This document shows, in pieces, positions 32,420 to 35,687 of a stretch of 35,687 nucleotides of DNA. The position numbers were made by a program, and so were the translations under genes. Where the stretch lies: NCBI GenBank assembly GCA_046727575.1, contig JBKPCV010000052.1, positions 1 to 35,687 of the forward strand, given 5' to 3'. The notes beneath the pieces were generated by a model. That model worked only from the letters and a program-made list of their open reading frames with translations, searched no databases and had not been told where the DNA came from. Source of the DNA: DASPTH01 sp046727575 (lineage in GTDB: Bacteria; Actinomycetota; Acidimicrobiia; IMCC26256; DASPTH01). The stretch's first letter is position 1. Each line of letters begins with the position of its first letter.

Positions 32420-33664
32420 ATGCTGCGCTATGGCATGGTGGGTGCGGGGTTCGTCACAGAGTTCCACTTTCGTGCGCTCGAGCAAGTGCGCGGGATCGAG
32501 GTCGCGGGCATCACGTCTCGCCGTGCACCGCACGACCTGGCCGCGTCGGTGCGAGCGCGCGGGCTGGGGGAGTGCGTCGTATACGACTCTGTGCGAGACA
32601 TGACGCGCGAGGTCGATGTCGTTGCATTGTTCGCGCCCAACTTCACGAGGGCCTCGGTGATGGAGGAGATCGCGGCGGCGGTTCGCTACGACGGTGCATC
32701 TCTCCGCGGGTTGATCTGCGAAAAACCCCTCGCCCGCAACCTGGTCGAAGCCCGTCGGATCGTCGAACTCGCGGGTGAGATCGGTGCTCCGACCTCCTAC
32801 TTCGAGAACCAGATCCACATGAAAGCGGTCAGTGCAGCACGGGCACAGCTCGCCGGCGTCGTGGAATCGATGGGTGCGTTGGCGCTCGCTCGTTCGGCGG
32901 AGGAGCATGCAGGGCCGCACAGCTCCTGGTTCTGGGATCCCACGCTCCAGGGCGGCGGTGTTCTTTCCGACATGGGATGCCACTGCCTCGCAGTCGGCTG
33001 GTTCCTCCTCACTCCACCGGGACGACCAGTGCGGCATCTTGAACCCGTGGCGGTATCCGCCGATCTCGGACTGTTGAAGTGGGGGCGATCGAGATGGCGC
33101 GACGAGCTGCGTGCCCGCCATGGCGTCGACTACGCACGCACTCCAGCCGAGGACTACGCGACCGGGGTTGTCACCTATCGCGATCCGGAGACCGCCGTGC
33201 GATCGAAGGCGCAATTCATCGTGTCGTGGATGTACGACAAGCAAGGTTTGCGCCTTCTGGTCGACGGGATCGGTCCTGGGTACGGGCTCGAGGTCAACAG
33301 CTTGCGCTCGCCGCTCGAGGTGTTCGTAGGTGACGACGCCGCCGCCGCTGTCACCGACGCCGAGTTGGCACTCGAGAAGGCAACCGCCTCGCGCGGTCAG
33401 CTCGCGATCCAGCCCAACGAGGCCGACCTCTACGGGTACGTGGACGAGCAGATCGACGCTCGCGACGCGTTCGAGGCCGGCCAGGCCGGCCTGTTGGACT
33501 TCGAGTACGGATATGAGATCGTTCGTCTGACGATGGCGGCTTACCGATCTGCCGAACAGGGCCGAGTGATCGATCTGACCAATCCGGCGGAGCTCCGTGC
33601 GCTCGACGAGTACGTGCCTCTCATCCAACAGGGTCGCGGACGCGAGTGCTTGGGCGTTTTCTGA
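32420..33664 (+). CDS. Gfo/Idh/MocA-family NAD(P)-dependent oxidoreductase
   Basis: 414 residues. A Rossmann domain starts YGMVGAGFVTEFH, with the family signature CEKPLARN (E101-K102-P103). The C-terminal substrate domain has GGGVLSDMGCHCLAVGW with the conserved D/H pair. GGGGAGGA sits upstream of the ATG at 32420. The family oxidises or reduces sugars, inositols and related compounds. The next gene, a sugar-phosphate isomerase/epimerase-like protein, starts at or just after its stop, a pairing common in sugar and inositol degradation, so the two probably act in one pathway. Confidence 0.9.
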   Translation: MLRYGMVGAGFVTEFHFRALEQVRGIEVAGITSRRAPHDLAASVRARGLGECVVYDSVRDMTREVDVVALFAPNFTRASVMEEIAAAVRYDGASLRGLICEKPLARNLVEARRIVELAGEIGAPTSYFENQIHMKAVSAARAQLAGVVESMGALALARSAEEHAGPHSSWFWDPTLQGGGVLSDMGCHCLAVGWFLLTPPGRPVRHLEPVAVSADLGLLKWGRSRWRDELRARHGVDYARTPAEDYATGVVTYRDPETAVRSKAQFIVSWMYDKQGLRLLVDGIGPGYGLEVNSLRSPLEVFVGDDAAAAVTDAELALEKATASRGQLAIQPNEADLYGYVDEQIDARDAFEAGQAGLLDFEYGYEIVRLTMAAYRSAEQGRVIDLTNPAELRALDEYVPLIQQGRGRECLGVF

Positions 33665-33679
33665 ATGGAGCCGTTCAGC

Positions 33680-34540
33680 ATGACCGCGTCAGTGTCAGTT
33701 CAGCTCTATTCGTTCGGGAGTGCCGTCGCGAGAGATCCCGACGCCGTGGCGGCACGGCTCGCATCGCTCGGCGTGCTGGGGGTGGAGCCCGTCGCTGGCA
33801 CCGGCGCTCCGGCGGCGTTGCGAGCCTTTGGTGCGGAGCGGGTCGGCGACGAGGCGGTGACGGGCTCGACCGTGGATCCAGCTGCACTGCGAGGAGCGCT
33901 CGACCGCCATGGTCTCGTTCGCAATGCCGCCCACGTCTACCTTCCGGCGGCCCACGACGCCGCGGTGGTCTTCGACGAGCAGGGGGAACTCGGGAACCGC
34001 ACGTTGATCACGCCTTGCATCTTCGACGTCGACGCCGGCGCGATGGAGACGTTCGCCGATCTCGATCGGATCAAGCGATTGGCCGACCGGTTCAATACCG
34101 TGGCCGACCTCGCTCGGGCCCGTGGGATGCTCATCGGGTACCACAACCACTTCTGGGAGTTCGGGGCCGACTTCGACGGGCGCACGGGGTACGAGGTGTT
34201 CTTCGACCTGGTCGAGCCTGACGTTGTCGCGGAGATCGACGTGTATTGGGCGCAGGTCGGTGGGCGCGACCCCGCGGAACTCGTAGGGTCGGTCGGCGAA
34301 CACGCGACGATGCTGCACCTCAAGGATGGTGCCGGCGTCGTGGGTGCACCGAACACTGCGCTCGGTACAGGGATACTCGACGTGCCGGCGATTCTCGCCA
34401 CGGCGAAGCATGCGTCTTGGCACGTCCTCGAGCTCGAGGGACTGGCCGAAGATGCCGTGTGGCCGGTGCTCGAGGAGAGCTACCGATGTCTGATGCAGCT
34501 CGGCTTCTCCCGCGGCCGAGACGCCGGCGCTGACACATGA
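33680..34540 (+). CDS. Sugar phosphate isomerase/epimerase-like TIM-barrel protein
   Basis: 286 residues from the ATG at 33680. An in-frame ATG at 33665, directly after the previous stop, is possible, but the GGAG at 33668-33671 favours the second. It has the AP-endonuclease-2 type barrel: SVQLYSFGS at strand 1, LIGYHNHFWEF with the conserved metal histidine pattern, VVAEIDVYWAQVGG, MLHLKDGAG and VLELEG. These are the metal-binding E/D/H positions of xylose-isomerase-like enzymes such as hydroxypyruvate isomerase and IolE/IolI. It is coupled to the Gfo/Idh/MocA gene. Confidence 0.88.
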   Translation: MTASVSVQLYSFGSAVARDPDAVAARLASLGVLGVEPVAGTGAPAALRAFGAERVGDEAVTGSTVDPAALRGALDRHGLVRNAAHVYLPAAHDAAVVFDEQGELGNRTLITPCIFDVDAGAMETFADLDRIKRLADRFNTVADLARARGMLIGYHNHFWEFGADFDGRTGYEVFFDLVEPDVVAEIDVYWAQVGGRDPAELVGSVGEHATMLHLKDGAGVVGAPNTALGTGILDVPAILATAKHASWHVLELEGLAEDAVWPVLEESYRCLMQLGFSRGRDAGADT

Positions 34541-34680
34541 CGGCGGGACACCGAAGATCGCACCGTCTTGCGCGGGTCGGAGGGAAGAGACACGCTGCGT
34601 GGGCAGATCGCACTTGCCCGGGCTGGCTTTGACCGGGGTGATGGTCGCCAACGGGAAGTACTGGTCGTGAGGAGACGATG

Positions 34681-35418
34681 ATGTTCGATCTGACCGGACG
34701 GACGGCGGTGGTGACAGGCGCGGGTCAAAATGTCGGAGCGGGGATCGCCCGCACGCTCGCAGGGCAGGGCGCGTCGGTCATCGTGAACGACATCGTGAAG
34801 GAGCGCGCCGACGACACCGTCGCGCAGATCAGTGCGGCGGGCGGCACAGCGTCGAGTGCAGCGTTCGACGTGACTGACTACGACGCGGTGATGGCTGCGT
34901 TCGCTGACATCGGCGCGGTCGACATCCTGGTGAACAACGCGGGCAACGGCGGGGCCGAAGGCATGGGTCTGGTGCAGTTCCGTGACAGCGAGCCGGCCGG
35001 GTGGCGGGGCGCGATCAACGTGAACCTGTTCGGGGTATTGCACTGCTCGCGCGCGGTGATCAACGGAATGTGTGAGCGCAACTTCGGCCGCGTGATCACC
35101 ATCTCGTCAGGCGCCGGGCTCACCGGGCTGAGAATCGGCGTGTCGCCGTATGCGGCGGGCAAGGGCGGCGCGATCGCGTTCATGCGCCACCTCGCGGCGG
35201 AGACGGCGCGCTTCGGCGTCACGGCGAACTCCGTCGCCCTCGGGATGATGCAAGCGGGGACCGAGGACGCGACGGCCGCGTTGGTGCGGCAGATCCCCGT
35301 TGGCCGTACTGGCACGCCGGAGGATGTCGGCGCAGTATGCGTGTACCTCGCATCAGACGAAGGATCGTGGATGACCGGCCAAACCCTCCATCTCGACGGC
35401 GGGTCCACGTTCTCCTGA
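34681..35418 (+). CDS. Short-chain dehydrogenase/reductase
   Basis: 245 residues. Two consecutive ATGs (34678, 34681); AGGAG at 34670-34674 gives better spacing to the second. The cofactor motif TGAGQNVGAGIA, NNAG in DILVNNAGNGG, the catalytic serine in ITISSGAG and Y/K in SPYAAGKGGAIAF are all present. The C-terminal VYLASDEGSWMTGQTLHLDGG is a classical SDR ending. The cofactor loop is slightly longer than the usual TGxxxGxG. It lies 140 bases after the isomerase gene; the gap has no recognised gene. Confidence 0.92.
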   Translation: MFDLTGRTAVVTGAGQNVGAGIARTLAGQGASVIVNDIVKERADDTVAQISAAGGTASSAAFDVTDYDAVMAAFADIGAVDILVNNAGNGGAEGMGLVQFRDSEPAGWRGAINVNLFGVLHCSRAVINGMCERNFGRVITISSGAGLTGLRIGVSPYAAGKGGAIAFMRHLAAETARFGVTANSVALGMMQAGTEDATAALVRQIPVGRTGTPEDVGAVCVYLASDEGSWMTGQTLHLDGGSTFS

Positions 35419-35478
35419 GCAGTCAGGCGCACGCGTTGGAGTGACGCCTCTCGCGCTTACATAGACCGGCTTCCCGGC

Positions 35479-35687
35479 TCACTGTTCGCGCAGGCTCTTG
35501 GCTCGTTCGACCAGCTGGACGAGAACGCGATGCGTTGTCGCGAGCTCTTCCGAATCGAAGTCGGCGAACAGCTTCGGGTCAGCGGGGCTGACCGCAGCGG
35601 ACAGCTGCGCGTGAACGGTCACCCCTGTTCAGTGAGCTCGGCTGGGCCTGGACTCGAGACCGAGGTCCCGCTGACGAGGGCCGACGC
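35479..35687 (-). pseudogene. MarR-family regulator fragment, apparently frameshifted and cut by the window edge
   Basis: On the minus strand, the last 47 codons (35479-35622) read LFADFDSEELATTHRVLVQL and ERAKSLREQ before the stop, the typical end of a MarR protein. Just upstream, the matching AELTEQG is in another frame that stops at once, and VTVHAQLSAAV continues in the first. A one-base change near 35622 would join LTEQG to VTVHAQ, as in intact MarR proteins. Further upstream the reading is unclear. It is therefore a degraded gene or contains a sequence error. The GTG at 35622 could start a short peptide, which is unlikely to bind DNA. Confidence 0.45.

Overview
The window is high-GC DNA with compact genes, many GTG/TTG starts, GGAGG-type ribosome sites, an F420-type luciferase-like oxidoreductase, and large expansions of amidohydrolases, short-chain dehydrogenases and TetR regulators. 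This points to an actinobacterium, plausibly an uncultured member of Acidimicrobiia or a relative. That placement is inferred from gene content only; no rRNA or other phylogenetic marker is present. No tRNA, rRNA, CRISPR array, transposase or phage gene was recognised.

Layout. Positions 1-1219 hold the end of a PIN-domain (VapC-like) gene and a DapA-superfamily aldolase or lyase. Positions 1316-7440 form an envelope-stress type module on the plus strand: a membrane NarL/LiaS-type sensor kinase, its LuxR-type response regulator, a membrane-anchored DUF4097-like protein, and a MacB/LolCDE-type ABC ATPase and permease. A matched promoter-like element precedes both the kinase and the ABC pair with identical internal spacing, so the regulator probably controls both units and the kinase mRNA may be leaderless. 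A perfect 16-bp inverted repeat closes the module. It is followed by a 49-residue zinc-ribbon-like gene on the minus strand.

Positions 8028-16633 hold scattered catabolic and accessory genes: a D-aminoacylase-like amidohydrolase, a VOC protein, an orphan ABC substrate-binding protein coupled to an alpha/beta hydrolase, a double carboxymuconolactone-decarboxylase-fold protein, a TetR regulator divergent from a sulfotransferase across a 41-bp perfect palindrome, and a DUF2971 protein. Positions 17154-24978 are a plus-strand run: a broken partial copy of a substrate-binding protein immediately upstream of the intact gene, a frameshifted amidohydrolase, an Abhydrolase_10-type hydrolase overlapping a TetR gene, an acyl-CoA dehydrogenase and an AhpD-like protein. 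Positions 25002-35418 hold more of the same enzyme classes: two SDRs, two amidohydrolases, a second D-aminoacylase-like enzyme, an AAA-kinase/luciferase-like fusion, a VOC protein, a Gfo/Idh/MocA oxidoreductase and a sugar-phosphate isomerase/epimerase-like protein. A degraded MarR-like gene runs off the right edge.

How they may work together. From 8 kb onward the content looks like a catabolic region for small organic acids, amides or cyclic compounds: uptake-type binding proteins without permeases, hydrolases, dehydrogenases, and local TetR/MarR control. The substrates cannot be read from the sequence. I did not find a clearly new defence or mobile system. The most distinctive signals are the twin promoter element, the palindrome covering two divergent start codons, the partially deleted binding-protein duplicate, the kinase-luciferase fusion and the two cysteine-containing microproteins.
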